In this document: piece by piece, positions 1-13,091 of the stretch
How positions within the stretch are numbered: the stretch's first letter is position 1
Layout of the letters: every line of letters begins with the position of its first letter
NCBI RefSeq assembly: GCF_032452875.1
Contig: NW_026894320.1
Location: 1 to 64,000, forward strand
Direction of reading: 5' to 3'
DNA: 64,000 nt
DNA from: Bos javanicus
Lineage: Eukaryota; Chordata; Mammalia; Artiodactyla; Bovidae
Program-made: the position numbers and the translations under genes
The notes under the pieces: model-generated
Seen by the model: only the letters and a program-made list of their open reading frames with translations
Told to the model about the DNA's origin: nothing
Database searches by the model: none

Positions 1-1131
1 TGCAGCACTTTCCACAGCATCATCTTTCAGGATCTGGAATAGCTCCTGGAATTCTATCACTGCTGCAGAGCCAGTGAGGAACTCCGCCCATGACAAAGGT
101 CATGAGGAAGGAGGCTCGGCATACGCAAAGGCGGGATCGAGCTTCAGGAGTCCCCCTGGAAATTCTCGAGCATATACCCCAAAACCAGAGTCTGCCTACT
201 TTCTGCTTGTGCTTGCACCTAAACCTCTGACTTTACGGGGGCTCTGCCCACTACCTCTCTCTGAAAAAAAGGGTTAGATTACAGTCCCAGTTAATAATTC
301 CTGGGTGTGACAGTGTTTAACCTACAAACTCCTTTGGAAATCCTCTAGCCTGCCTGAATAGGTTTTTCCGACCACATGTGATTGTTCAGAGCCTCCCAAC
401 TGTGAGAGGCAGGAGATGTTCTAAACTGTCTAAACACAAATTCTTTTGAGTAGTTACAAGATTGATTAGAAATTGTATTGGTGAATAGTTTTTCACTTGT
501 TGGGCCATTGTTTGCTGCTAAGTTTCCATATCCCTTACACTGTGTCCCTGGCAAGTGTATTGATTAATATAATTGGTGTAAGTAGTAGCTTTAATGTTTA
601 TAACCTGGGACCCTTGAGTTAATTCTTTTCTTGTTATAGCCCACCACACCTTTGCTCTGTAGGAATGCAACTTTATCTAATGCTTTTTGGAGGGTGGCTC
701 CTGACCAGCCACCTTTAGAGAAAAATAAGTTTTCTGAAGAAAAGGTCTTAAAATGTTAACAGGCCTCGGGCCAGAAGATGATGCAAATCACAAGCTTTTG
801 CATATGATAAGTTTGCAGAAGCCTGGTTTGCTGCAAGACTCTACCCCTTCCCCCATTATCCTCTATTCATAACTTAAGGTATAAAAACTACTTTGAAAAA
901 TAAAGTGCGGGCCTTGTTCACCGAAACTTGGTCTCACCATGTCGTTCTTTCTCTTACCTTCTGGCTGAATTATTCAGCCTCTTTTCGCCACTGAATTTCC
1001 TCACTGAGCTATCCTCATTCTATTACTCTTTATATCCTTAATTAACATTTAATTAAGCAGTGGTTTCCTGATCTTCGCCTACGCCGTCTCTCCTTCGAAT
1101 AGCCTGGATCAGCCGGGGCTGGTCCCGAGCA
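1..1131 (+). mobile_element. Solo LTR copy 1 (5' truncated by window edge)
   Basis: The copy lacks about the first 54 bp compared with other copies, because the window starts inside it. Octamer ATGCAAAT is at 781-788, TATAAAAA at 880-887, AATAAA at 899-904, hairpin GGCTGAATTATTCAGCC at 963-979, and the AT-rich palindrome at 1037-1057. The 3' end reads CCCGAGCA instead of CCCCGGCA, followed by target copy CCCTAC at 1132-1137. Private losses include part of the sequence after the octamer (CACAAGC for CACCTAAGC) and of GCAGGAAGAAAGCC. It is one of the more diverged copies. Confidence 0.9.
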
Positions 1132-2532
1132 CCCTACCATGGCTCGAGAGCAATGACGCGCTCCCCTCGCCACTCGCATGGAGACCCGACTTCCCTGGCG
1201 CCCCACGAGAGGCTCACTGACCTCGCCGTCGTACCTCGTGAGAAACCGCACACTGGGGCCGCCGCTCGAGAACAACCCCGAGATTCCCCCGTCATCGCGA
1301 GATGAGGGCCTTCGTCTCCTGCATGGCCTAGAGACCAATCTCGCGACCTCTCTCCAAACGCCTCAGGAAGCTTGACTCCCTTGTGTCCACCCAGTGAGCT
1401 CCAAGAGATACCCGTCGCGATTCGAGAGCAGAGCGGGGTTCTTTGCTTCCACTCGAGACGAATGCCTGTCTCCCCGGGTGTATCTGGAATGCAACCCCGA
1501 GATCCCTGTCGCCCCTGGAGAGGAACATTGGCTTCTGGACACAAGCCTAGATGAGGTCTATTGGCCCTGCAGTCACTCGAGAGCAATCCCCAGCTTTCCA
1601 TCGCAACTCGAATGGAAGATTGGACTTCCCTGGGCCAACACAAGAGGCATCCTGGATTCCCCGTCGTAACTCGAGAATCCCGCTAACTCGAGAAAAACCA
1701 CGTGGTTCCCCCGTCATCGCAAGATGAAGCCCTGTGCCGCTACAGCGTCTCAGGAGAAGTCCCACGTTAGGAATTGGAGGTCGACAGTACTTGGCACCCT
1801 TGATGCGACCCACAAAGTTCCCCGACATCCCGGTCTCCCTCGAGAGGAACACCGAGGTTTTCTGGCAACACTTCCTCTGAGCCTCTTCTACCCTCCTGAT
1901 CTGGACAGGAGGGTCGACTCCCCTGCTTTGTCTGGAAGGGGTTCCCGACCTTCCGGTCGCACCTCAGGATGAGGCCGGTCTCACGACGACATTCCAGACG
2001 TGGCCTCGTGGGTGGTTCCACATTCCGAAGGACCCCGATTTCCGGTCCCCTCTTGATAAGAACCCGATGCCCGGACACCTCTCCGAACTCCACCCTGTGA
2101 ATGAAGTCAACACGAAGGGGCAGTGACTCGCCCGTGCATCGTCGGGAAAAGACCCCAGGTTCCAAATACCGCTCGACAAGTGGCCTCTCTCCCCGGGAAC
2201 ACCTCGAGAGGCAGGCGGAGTTCCATGCCTCAACCCAAGACGAGGCCTGACTCTCCTGTCCCAAGTCTGCAGGGACCTTGCGGTCGGAGTCTGAAATCAG
2301 AGGAACCCTGGGGTTCCTGCCTCAGCTGGAGATGAGGCCCTCTTCCAATGCACCAAACCCAGTGGAGTGCCGAGAGGCCCCTCCCACCTCCAGTTTCCCT
2401 GACTTCTCAGAGCCACCATGAGAAGCCCCCTGAGGTCACCTGCACAAGTCGAGGGACCCCAGGGTGTCCTGCCTCAACCCGAAAGACCTCGAGAGACCTT
2501 CTTCAACACGTCTCGAGGCCAGATTCCCCTAC
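1132..2532 (+). repeat. Satellite unit 1 (S, mosaic C/D-like, flanked by LTRs)
   Basis: A 1,401-bp unit starting and ending with the LTR target hexamer CCCTAC. It carries C-like CCGAGATTCC and GATTCGAGAGC, D-like CATCCTGGATTCC, and A-like GTGGTTCCC and GGCAACACTT, so it is a mosaic. Palindrome AACCACGTGGTT is at 1696-1707. It belongs to a single L-S unit at the left edge, before a run of L-S-S units. Confidence 0.9.
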
Positions 2533-3710
2533 TGCCGTGAGCCGGCATATTGCATATTGAGTGCATATTGCATATTGCATATTGAGTGCAGCACTCACAG
2601 CATCATCTTTCAGGATCTGGAATAGCTCCACTGGAATTCTATCACTGCTGGGAGCCAGTGAGGAACTCCGCCCATGACAAAGGTCATGAGGAAGGAGGCT
2701 CGGCATACGCAAAGGCGGGATCGAGCTTCAGGAGTCCCCCTGGAACTCCGAGCATATACCCCCAAAACCAGAGTCTGCCTACTTTCTGCTTGTGCTTGCA
2801 CCTAAACCTCTGACTTTACGGGGGCTCTGCCACTACCTCTCTCTGAAAAGTTGGCTTACAGTCCCAGTTAATAATTCCTGGGTGTGACAGTGTTTAACCT
2901 ACAAACTCCTTTGGAAATCCTCTAGCCTGCCTGAATAGGTTTTCCGGCCACATGTGATTGTTCAGAGCCTCCCAACTGTGAGAGGCAGGAGATGTTCTAA
3001 ACTGTCTAAACACAAATTCTTTTGAGTAGTTACAAGATTGATTAGAAATTGTATTGGTGAATGGTTTTTCACTTGTTAGGCCATTGTTTGCTGCTAAGTT
3101 TCCATATCCCTTACCTGCTGTGTCCCTGGCAGTGTATTGATTAATATAATTGGTGTAAGTAGTAGCTTTAATGTTTGTAACCTGGGACCCTTGAGTTAAT
3201 TCTTTTCTTGTTATAGCCCACCACACCTTTGCTCTGTAGGAATGCAACTTTATCTAATGCTTTTGGAGGGTGGCTCCTGACCAACCACCTTTAGAGAAAA
3301 ATAAGTTTTCTGAAGAAAAGGTCTTAAAATGTTAACAGGCCTCGGGCCAGAAGATGATGCAAATCACCTAAGCTTTTGCATATGATAAGTTTGCAGGAAG
3401 AAAGCCTGGTTTGCTGCAAGTCTACCCCTTCCCCCATTATCCTCTATGCATAACTTAAGGTATAAAAACTACTTTGAAAAATAAAGTGCGGGCCTTGTTC
3501 ACCGAAACTTGGTCTCACCATGTCGTTCTTTCTCTTACCTTCTGGCTGAATTATTCAGCCTCTTTTAACCACTGAATTTCCTCACTGAGCTATCCTCATT
3601 CTATTACTCTTTATATCCTTAATTAACATTTAATTAAGCAGTGGTTTCCTGATCTTCGCCTACGCCGTCTCTCCTTCGAAGACCCTGGATCAGCCGGGGC
3701 TGGTCCCCGG
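2533..3710 (+). mobile_element. Solo LTR copy 2
   Basis: 1,178 bp. The left end TGCCG follows CCCTAC (2527-2532). The right end stops at CCCCGG: the terminal CA is missing and CCCTAC (3711-3716) follows directly. Octamer at 3357-3364, TATAAAAA at 3461-3468, AATAAA at 3480-3485, palindrome at 3618-3638. Early LTR reads GCACTCACAG where other copies read GCACTTTCCACAG. Confidence 0.92.
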
Positions 3711-5117
3711 CCCTACCATGGCTCGAGGAGCAATGACGCGCTCGCCCTCGCCACTCGCATGGAGACCCGACTTCCCTGGCGCCCCACGAGAGGCTCACTG
3801 ACCTCGCCGTCGTACCTCGTGAGAAACCGCACACTGGGGCCGCCGCTCGAGAACAACCCCAAGACTCCCCCGTCATCGCGAGATGAGGGCCTTCGTCTCC
3901 TGCATGGCCTAGAGGCCAACCTCGCGGCCTCTCTCCAAACGCCTCAGGAGGCTTGACTCCCTTTAGTCCACCCAGTGAGCTCCAAGAGATACCCGTCGCG
4001 ACTCGAGAGCAGAGCGGGGTTCTTTGCTTCCACTCGAGATGAATGCCTGTCTCCCCGGGTGCGTCTGGAATGCAACCCCGTGATCCCTGTCGCCCCTGGA
4101 GAGGAACATTGGCTTCTGGACACAAGACGAGATGAGGTCTATTGGCCCTGCAGTCACTCGAGAGCAAGCCCCAGCTTTCCTTCGCAACTCGAATGGAAGT
4201 TTGGACTACCCTGGGCCAACACAAGAGGCATCCTGGATTCCCCGTCGTAACTCGAGAATCCCGCTACACCTCGAGAAAAACCACGTGGTTCCCCCGTCAT
4301 CGCAAGATGAAGCCCTGTGCCGCTACAGCGTCTCAGGAGAAGTCCCACGTTAGGAATTGGAGGTCGAAAGGTACTTGGCACCCTTGATGCGACCCACAAA
4401 GTTCCCCGACATCCCGGTCTCCCTCGAGAGGAACACCGAGGTTTTCCGGCACCACTTCCTCTGAGCCCTTCTACCCTCCTGATCTGGACAGGAGGGTCGA
4501 CTCCCCTGCTTTGTCTGGAAGGGGTTCCCGACCTTCCGGTCGCACCTCAGGATGAGGCCGGTCTCACGACGACATTCCAGACGTGGCCTCGTGGGTGGTT
4601 CCACATTCCGAAGGACCCCGATTTCCCGGTCCCCTCTTGATAAGAACCCGATGCCCGGACACCTCTCCGAACTCCACCCTGTGAATGAAGTCAACACGAA
4701 GGGGCAGTGACTCGCCCGTGCATCGTCGGGAAAAGACCCCAGGTTCCAAGTACAGCTCGACAAGTGGCCTGTCTCCCCGGGAACACCTCGAGAGGCAAGC
4801 GGAGTTCCATGCCTCAGCCCAAGACGAGGCCTGACTCTCCTGTCCCAAGTCTGCAGGGACCTTGCGGTCGGAGTCTGAAATCAGAGGAACCCTGAGGTTC
4901 CTGCCTCAACTGGAGATGAGGCCCTCTTCCAATGCACCAAACCCAGTGGAGTCCCGAGAGGCCCCTCCCACCTCCAGTTTCCCTGACTTCTCAGAGCCAC
5001 CATGAGAAGCCCCTGAGGTCACCTGCACAAGTCGAGGGACCCCAGGGTGTCCTGCCTCAACCCGAGAAAGACCTCGAGAGACCTTCTTCAACACGTCTCG
5101 AGGCCAGATTCCCCTAC
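3711..5117 (+). repeat. Satellite unit 2 (S, A/D mosaic)
   Basis: 1,407 bp, first S of an L-S-S unit. It ends at an empty target site, CCCTAC at 5112-5117, running straight into the next S unit. A-like CCAAGACTCC, GTGGTTCCC and CCTGTGCCGC are combined with B/D-like GTGCGTCTGG and CATCCTGGATTCC. It has AGGTACTTGG where most units have CGGTACTTGG. Confidence 0.9.
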
Positions 5118-6517
5118 CATGACTCGAGGAGAAGACGCGCTCCCCCTCGCCACTCGCATGGAGACCCGGCTTCCCTGCCGCCCCACGAGAGGCTCACTGA
5201 CCTCGCCGTCGTACCTCGTGAGAAACCGCACACTGGGGCCGCCGCTCGAGAACAACCCCGAGACTCCCCCGTCATCGCGAGATGAGGGCCTTCGTCTCCT
5301 GCATGGCCTAGAGACCAGTCTCGCGACCTCTCTCCAAACGCCTCAGGAGGCTTGACTCCCTTTAGTCCACCCAGTGAGCTCCAAGAGATACCCGTCGCGA
5401 CTCGAGAGCAGAGCGGGGTTCTTTGCTCCCACTCGAGATGAATGCCTGTCTCCCCGGGTGCGTCTGGAATGCAACCCCGAGATCCCTGTCGGCCCTGGAG
5501 AGGAACATTGGCTTCTGGACACAAGTCTAGATGAGGTCTATTGGCCCTGCAGTCACTCGAGAGCAATCCCCAGCTTTCCTTCGCAACTCGAATGGAACAT
5601 TGGACTTCCCTGGGCCAACACAAGAGGCATCCTGGATTCCCCGTCGTAACTCGAGAATCCCGCCGCAACTCGAGAAAAATCACGTGGCTCCCCCGTCATC
5701 ACAAGATGAAGCCCTTTCCCGCTACAGCGTCTCAGGAGAAGTCCCACGTTAGGAATTGGAGGTCGAAACGGTGCTTGGCACCCTTGATGCGACCCACAAA
5801 GTTCCCCGACATCCCGGTCTCCCTCGAGAGGAACACCGAGGTTTTCCGGCACCACTTCCGCTGAGCCCCTTCTACCCTCCTGATCTGGACAGGAGGGTCG
5901 ACTCCCCTGCTTTGTCTGGAAGGGGTTCCCGACCTTCCGGTCGCACCTCAGGATGAGGCCGGTCTCACGACGACATTCCAGACGTAGCCTCGTGGGTGGT
6001 TCCACATTCCGAAGGACCCCGATTTCCCGGTCCCCTCTTGATAAGAAGCCGATGCCCGGACACCTCTTCGAACTCCACCCTGTGAATGAAGTCAACACGA
6101 AGGGGCAGTGACTCGCCCGTGCATCGTCGGGAAAACCCCAGGTTCCAAATACAGCTCGACAAGTGGCCTGTCTCCCCGGGAACACCTCGAGAGGCAAGCG
6201 GAGTTCCATGCCTCAACCCAAGACGAGGCCTGACTCTCCTGTCCCAAGTCTGCAGGGACCTTGCGGTCGGAGTCTGAAATCAGAGGAACCCTGAGGTTCC
6301 TGCCTCAGCTGGAGATGAGGCCCTCTTCCAATGCACCAAACCCAGTGGAGTCCCGGGAGGCCCCTCCCACCTCCAGTTTCCCTGACTTCTCAGAGCCACC
6401 ATGAGAAGCCCCCTGAGGTCACCTGCACAAGTCGAGGGACCCCAGGGTGTCCTGCCTCAGCCCGAGAAAGACCTCGAGAGACCTTCTTCAACACGTCTCG
6501 AGGCCAGATTCCCCTAC
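5118..6517 (+). repeat. Satellite unit 3 (S, B/D type, follows empty site)
   Basis: 1,400 bp, second S of L-S-S, entered without an LTR and ended by CCCTAC at 6512-6517 just before LTR 3. It has B-like CCTTTCCCGC and GTGGCTCCC with D-like CATCCTGGATTCC, and a private GGCCCTGGAG. Confidence 0.9.
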
Positions 6518-7704
6518 TGCCGTGAGCCGGCATATTGCATATTGAGTGCATATTGCATATTGCATATTGAGTGCAGCACTTTCCACAGCATCATCTTTCA
6601 GGATCTGGAATAGCTCCACTGGAATTCTATCACTGCTGGGAGCCAGTGAGGAACTCCGCCCATGACAAAGGTCATGAGGAAGGAGGCTCGGCATACGCAA
6701 AGGCGGGATCGAGCTTCAGGAGTCCCCCCTGGAAATTCTCGAGCATATACCCCAAAACCAGAGTCTGCCTACTTTCTGCTTGTGCTTGCACCTAAACCTC
6801 TGACTTTACGGGGCTCTGCCCCACTACCTCTCTCTGAAAAAGGTAGCTTACAGTTCCAGTTAATAATTCCTGGGTGTGACAGTGTTTAACCTACAAGCTC
6901 CTTTGGAAATCCTCTAGCCTGCCTGAATAGGTTTTCCGGCCACATGTGATTGTTCAGAGCCTCCCAACTGTGAAGGCAGGAGATGTTCTAAACTGTCTAA
7001 ACACAAATTCTTTTGAGTAGTTACAAGATTGATTAGAAATTGTATTGGTGAATGGTTTTTCACTTGTTGGGCCATTGTTTGCTGCTAAGTTTCCATATCC
7101 CTTACCTGCTGTGTCCCTGGCAGTGTATTGATTAATATAATTGGTGTAAGTAGTAGCTTTAATGTTTGTAACCTGGGACCCTTGAGTTAATTCTTTTTCT
7201 TGTTATAGCCCACCACACCTTTGCTCTGTAGGAATGCAACTTTATCTAATGCTTTTGGAGGGTGGCTCTGACCAACCACCTTTAGAGAAAAATAAGTTTT
7301 CTGAAGAAAAGGTCTTAAAATGTTAACAGGCCTCCGGGCCAGAAGATGATGCAAATCACCTAAGCTTTTGCATATGATAAGTTTGCAGGAAGAAAGCCTG
7401 GTTTGCTGCAAGACTCTACCCCTTCCCCCATTATCCTCTATGCATAACTTAAGGTATAAAAACTACTTTGAAAAATAAAGTGCGGGCCTTGTTCACCGAA
7501 ACTTGGTCTCACCATGTCGTTCTTTCTCTTACCTTCTGGCTGAATTATTCAGCCTCTTTTAGCCACTGAATTTCCTCACTGAGCTATCCTCATTCTATTA
7601 CTCTTTATATCCTTAATTAACATTTAATTAATCAGTGGTTTCCTGATCTTCGCCTCGCCGTCTCTCCTTGAATACCCTGGATCAGCCGGGGCTGGTCCCA
7701 GGCA
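6518..7704 (+). mobile_element. Solo LTR copy 3
   Basis: 1,187 bp, flanked by CCCTAC on both sides (6512-6517 and 7705-7710). The 3' end is CCCAGGCA. Octamer at 7349-7356, TATAAAAA at 7455-7462, AATAAA at 7474-7479. The palindrome at 7613-7631 has 8-bp arms because the final G is T here. Small private deletions occur in CTGTGAAGGCAGG and GTGGCTCTGACC. Confidence 0.93.
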
Positions 7705-9111
7705 CCCTACCATGGCTCGAGAGCAATGACGCGCTCCCCCTCGCCACTCGCATGGAGACCCGACTGCCCTGGCGCCCCACGAGAGGCTCACTGACCTCGC
7801 CGTCGTACCTCGTGAGAAACGCACACTGGGGCCGCCGCTCGAGAACAACCCCAAGACTCCCCCGTCATCGCGAGATGAGGGCCTTCGTCTCCTGCATGGC
7901 CTAGAGACCAATCTCGCGACCTCTCTCCAAACGCCTCAGGAGGCTTGACTCCCTTTAGTCCACCCAGTGAGCTCCAAGAGATACCCGTCGCGACTCGAGA
8001 GCAGAGCGGGGTTCTTTGCTTCCACTCGAGATGGATGCCTGTCTCCCCGGGTGTGTCTGGAATGCAACCCAGAGATCCCTGTCGCCCCTGGAGAGGAACA
8101 CTGGCTTCTGGACACAAGCCTGGATGAGGTCTATTGGCCCTGCAGTCACTCGAGAGCAATCCCCAGCTTTCCTTCGCAACTCGAATGGAAGATTGGACTT
8201 CCCTGGGCCTACACAAGAGGCATCCTGAATTCCCCGTCGTAATTCGAGAATCCTGCTACACCTCGAGGAAAACCACGTGGTTCCCCCGTCATCGCAAGAT
8301 GAAGCCCTGTGCCGCTACAGCGTCTCAGGAGAAGTCCCACGTTAGGAATTGGAGTTCGAAACGGTACTTGGCACCCTTGATGCGACCCACAAAGTGCCCC
8401 GACATCCCAGTCTCCCTCGAGAGGAACACCGAGGTTTTCTGGCACCACTTCCTCTGAGCCTCTTCTACCCTCCTGATCTGGACAGGAGGGTCGACTCCCC
8501 TGCTTTGTCTGGAAGGGGTTCCCGGCCTTCCGGTCGCACCTCAGGATGAGGCCGGTCTCACGACGACATTCCAGACGTGGCCTCGTGGGTGGTTCCACAT
8601 TCCGAAGGACCCCGTTTTCCCGGTCCCCTCTTGATAAGAACCCGATGCCCGGACACCTCTTCGAACTCCACCCTGTGAATGAAGTCAACACGAAGGGGCA
8701 GTGACTCGCCCGTGCATCGTCGGAAAAGACCCCAGGTTCCAAATACCGCTCGACAAGTGGCCTGTCTCTCCGGGAACACCTCGAGAGGCAAGCGGAGTTC
8801 CATGCCTCAACCCAAGACGAGGCCTGACTCTCCTGTCCCAAGTCTGCAGGGACCTTGCGGTCGGAGTCTGAAATCAGAGGAACCCTGAGGTTCCTGCCTC
8901 AGCTGGAGATGAGGCCCTCTTCCAATGCACCAAACCCAGTGGAGTGCCGAGAGGCCCCTCCCACCTCCAGTTTCCCTGACTTCTCAGAGCCACCATGAGA
9001 AGCCCCCTGAGGTCACCTGCACAAGTCGAGGGACCCCAGGGTGTCCTGCCTCAACCCGAGAAAGACCTCGAGAGACCTTCTTCCACACGTCTCGAGGCCA
9101 GATTCCCCTAC
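7705..9111 (+). repeat. Satellite unit 4 (S, type A)
   Basis: 1,407 bp, first S of L-S-S, ending in an empty target site at 9106-9111. Diagnostic A bases: CCAAGACTCC, GTGTGTCTGG, GGCCTACACAAG, GGAGTTCGAAACGG. It has CTCCCCCTCG near its start, as in type B, so the 5' edge looks exchanged. Confidence 0.9.
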
Positions 9112-10508
9112 CATGACTCGAGAGCAGACGCGCTCCCCCTCGCCACTCGCATGGAGACCCGACTTCCTTGCCGCCCCACGAGAGGCTCACTGACCTCGCC
9201 GTCGTACCTCGTGAGAAACCGCACACTGGGGCCGCCGCTCGAGAACAACCCCGAGCCTCCCCCGTCATCGCGAGATGAGGGCCTTCGTCTCCTGCATGGC
9301 CTAGAGACCAATCTCGCGACCTCTCTCCAAACGCCTCAGGAGGCTTGACTCCCTTTAGTCCACCCAGTGAACTCCAAGAGATACCAGTCGCGACTCGAGA
9401 GCAGAGCGGGGTTCTTTGCTTCCACTCGAGATGGATGCCTGTCTCCCCAGGTGCGTCTGGAATGCAACCCCAAGATCCCTGTCGCCCCTGGAGAGGAACA
9501 TTGGCTCCTGGACACAAGCCTAGATGAGGTCTATTGGCCCTGCAGTCACTAGAGAGCAATCCCCAGCTTTCCTCCGCAACTCGAATGGAAGATTGGACTT
9601 CCCTGGGCCAACACAAGAGGCATCCTGAATTCCCCGTCGTAACTCGAGAATCCCGCCGCAACTCGAGAAAAACCACGTGGCTCCCCCGTCGTCGCAAGAT
9701 GAAGCCCTTTCCGCTACAGCGTCTCGGGAGAAGTCCCGTTAGGTATTGGAGGTCGAAACGGTACTTGGCACCCTTGATGCGACCCACAAAGTGCCCTGAC
9801 ATCCCGGTCTCCCTCGAGAGGAACACCGAGGTTTTCCCGCACCACTTCCTCTGAGCCCCTTCTACCCTCCTGATCGGGACAGGAGGGTCGACTCCCCTGC
9901 TTTGTCTGGAAGGGGTTCCCGACCTTCCGGTCGCACCTCTGGATGAGGCCGGTCTCACGACGACATTCCAGACGTGGCCTCGTGGGTGGTTCCACATTCC
10001 GAAGGACCCCGATTTCCCGGTCCCCTCTTGATAAGAACCCGATGCCCGGACACCTCTTCGAACTCCACCCTGTGAATGAAGTCAACACGAAGGGGCAGTG
10101 ACTCGCCCGTGCATCGTCGGGAAAAGACCCCAGGTTCCAAATACCGCTCGACAAGTGGCCTGTCTCCCCGGGAACACCTCGAGAGGCCAGCGGAGTTCCA
10201 TGCCTCAACCCAAGGCGAGGCCTGACTCTCCTGTCCCAAGTCTGCAGGGACCTTGCGGTCGGAGTCTGAAGTCAGAGGAACCCTGAGGTTCCTGCCTCAG
10301 CTGGAGATGAGGCCCTCTTCCAATGCACCAAACCCAGTGGAGTGCCGAGAGGCCCCTCCCACCTCCAGTTTCCCTGACTTCTCAGAGCCACCATGAGAAG
10401 CCCCTGAGGTCACCTGCACAAGTCGAGGGACCCCAGGGTGTCCTGCCTCAACCCGAGAAAGACCTCGAGAGACCTTCTTCAACACGTCTCGAGGCCAGAT
10501 TCCCCTAC
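9112..10508 (+). repeat. Satellite unit 5 (S, type B)
   Basis: 1,397 bp, second S of L-S-S, ended by CCCTAC (10503-10508). Type B markers are CCGAGCCTCC, GTGCGTCTGG, GGCCAACACAAG and CGCACCACTT. Private changes include CACTAGAGAGC (a CTCGAG anchor lost) and a 3-bp loss in AAGTCCCGTTAGG. A 337-aa antisense open frame crosses units 5 and 4 and is a by-product of the repeat. Confidence 0.9.
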
Positions 10509-11691
10509 TGCCGTGAGCCGGCATATTGCATATTGAGTGCATATTGCATATTGCATATTGAGTGCAGCACTTTCCACAGCATCATCTTTCAGGATCTGGA
10601 ATAGCTCCACTGGAATTCTATCACTGCTGGGAGCCAGTGAGGAACTCCGCCCATGACAAAGGTCATGAGGAAGGAGGCTCGGCATACGCAAAGGCGGGAT
10701 CGAGCTTCAGGAGTCCCCTGGAAATTCTCGAGCATATACCCCCAAACCAGAGTCTGCCTACTTTCTGCTTGTGCACCTAAACCTCTGACTTTACGGGGCT
10801 CTGCCCTACCTCTCTCTGAAAAAAGTTAGCTTACAGTCCCAGTTAATAATTCCTGGGTGTGACAGTGTTTAACCTACAAACTCCTTTGGAAATCCTCTAG
10901 CCTGCCTGAATAGGTTTTCCCGGCCACATGTGATTGTTCAGAGCCTCCCAACTGTGAGAGGCAGGAGATGTTCTAAACTGTCTAAACACAAATTCTTTTG
11001 AGTAGTTACAAGATTGATTAGAAATTGTATTGGTGAATGGTTTTTCACTTGTTGGGCCATTGTTTGCTGCTAAGTTTCCATATCCCTTACCTGCTGTGTC
11101 CCTGGCAGTGTATTGATTAATATAATTGGTGTAAGTAGTAGCTTTAATGTTTGTAACCTGGGACCCTTGAGTTAATTCTTTTTCTTGTTATAGCCTACCA
11201 CACCTTTGCTCTGTAGGAATGCAACTTTATCTAATGCTTTTTTGGAGGGTGGCTCCTGACCAACCACCTTTAGAGAAAAATAAGTTTTCTGAAGAAAAGG
11301 TCTTAAAATGTTAACAGGCCTCCGGGCCAGAAGATGATGCAAATCACCTAAGCTTTTACATGATAAGTTTGCAGGAAGAAAGCCTGGTTTGCTGCAAGAC
11401 TCTACCCTTTCCCCATTATCCTCTATGCATAACTTAAGGTATAAAAACTACTTTGAAAAATAAAGTGCGGGCCTTGTTCACGAAACTTGGTCTCACCATG
11501 TCGTTCTTTCTCTTACCTTCTGGCTGAATTATTCAGCCTCTTTTCGCCACTGAATTTCCTCACTGAGCTATCCTCATTCTATTACTCTTTATATCCTTAA
11601 TTAACATTTAATTAAGCAGTGGTTTCCTGATCTTCGCCTACGCCGTCTCTCCCTTCGAATACCCTGGATCAGCCGGGGCTGGTCCCCGGCA
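10509..11691 (+). mobile_element. Solo LTR copy 4
   Basis: 1,183 bp. The left target copy is intact; the right one is reduced to CTAC after GGCA. Octamer at 11337-11344, TATAAAAA at 11440-11447, AATAAA at 11459-11464, palindrome at 11596-11616. It lacks one GCTTGC copy in the GTGCTTGCACC region and reads CTTTTACATGATAAG downstream of the octamer. Confidence 0.92.
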
Positions 11692-13091
11692 CTACCATGG
11701 CTCGAGAGCAATGACGCGCTCGCCCTCGCCACTCGCATGGAGACCCGACTTCCCTGGCGCCCCACGAGAGGCTCACTGACCTCGCCGTCGTACCTCGTGA
11801 GAAACACACTGGGGCCGCCGCTCGGGAACAACCCCAAGACTCCCCCGTCATCGCGAGATGAGGGCCTTCGTCTCCTGCATGGCCTAGAGACCAATCTCGC
11901 GACCTCTCTCCAAAAGCCTCAGGAGGCTTGACTCCTTTAGTCCACCCAGTGAGCTCCAAGAGATACCCGTCGCGACTCGAGAGCAGAGCGGGGTTCTTTG
12001 CTTCCACTCGAGATGGATGCCTGTCTCCCCGGGTGTGTCTGGAATGCAACCCCGAGATCCCTGTCGCCCCTGGAGAGGAACACTGGCTTCTGGACACAAG
12101 CCTAGATGAGGTCTATTGGCCCTGCAGTCACTCGAGAGAAATCCCCAGCTTTCCTTCGCAACTCGAATGGAAGATTGGACTTCCCTGGGCCTACACAAGA
12201 AGCATCCTGAATTCCCCGTCGTAACTCGAGAATCCTGCTACACCTCGAGAAAAACCACGTGGTTCCCCCGTCATCGCAAGATGAAGCCCTGTGCCGCTAC
12301 AGCGTCTCAGGAGAAGTCCCACGTTAGGAATTGGAGTTCGAAACGGTACTTGGCACCCTTGATGCGACCCACAAAGTGCCCCGACATCCCGGTCTCCCTC
12401 GAGAGGAACACCGAGGTTTTCTGGCACCACTTCCTCTGAGCCCTTCTACCCTCCTGATCTGGACAGGAGGGTCGACTCCCCTGCTTTGTCTGGAAGGGGT
12501 TCCCGGCCTTCCGGTCGCACCTCAGGATGAGGCCGGTCTCATGACGACATTCCAGACGTGGCCTCGTGGGTGGTTCCACATTCCGAAGGACCCCGATTTC
12601 CCGGTCCCCTCTTGATAAGAACCCGATGCCCGGACACCTCTTCGAACTCCGCCCTGTGAATGAAGTCAACACGAAGGGGCAGTGACTCGCCCGTGCATCG
12701 TCGGGAAAGACCCCCAGGTTCCAAATGCCGCTCGACAAGTGGCCTGTCTCCCCGGGAACACCTCGAGAGGCAAGCGGAGTTCCATGCCTCAACCCAAGAC
12801 GAGGCCTGACTCTCCTGTCCCAAGTCTGCAGGGACCTTGCGGTCGGAGTCTGAAGTCAGAGGAACCCTGAGGTTCCTGCCTCAACTGGAGATGAGGCCCT
12901 CTTCCAATGCACCAAGCCCAGTGGAGTGCCGAGAGGCCCCTCCCACCTCCAGTTTCCCAGACTTCTCAGAGCCACCATGAGAAGCCCCTGAGGGTCACCT
13001 GCACAAGTCGAGGGACCCAGGGTTCCTGCCTCAACCCGAGAAAGACCTCGAGAGACCTTCTTCAAACCGTCTCGAGGCCAGATTCCCCTAT
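11692..13091 (+). repeat. Satellite unit 6 (S, type A)
   Basis: 1,400 bp, first S of L-S-S. It ends in a mutated empty site, CCCTAT (13086-13091), then CATGACTCGAG. A markers are present throughout, including GGCCTACACAAGAAGC. CTCGGGAAC replaces one CTCGAGAAC anchor. Confidence 0.9.

Noticed and set aside
1132..2532. CENP-B box in the satellite unit
   Set aside because: Reading both strands by eye I found TTCG-containing stretches but none with the required downstream A and CGGG spacing. A motif scan would settle it.
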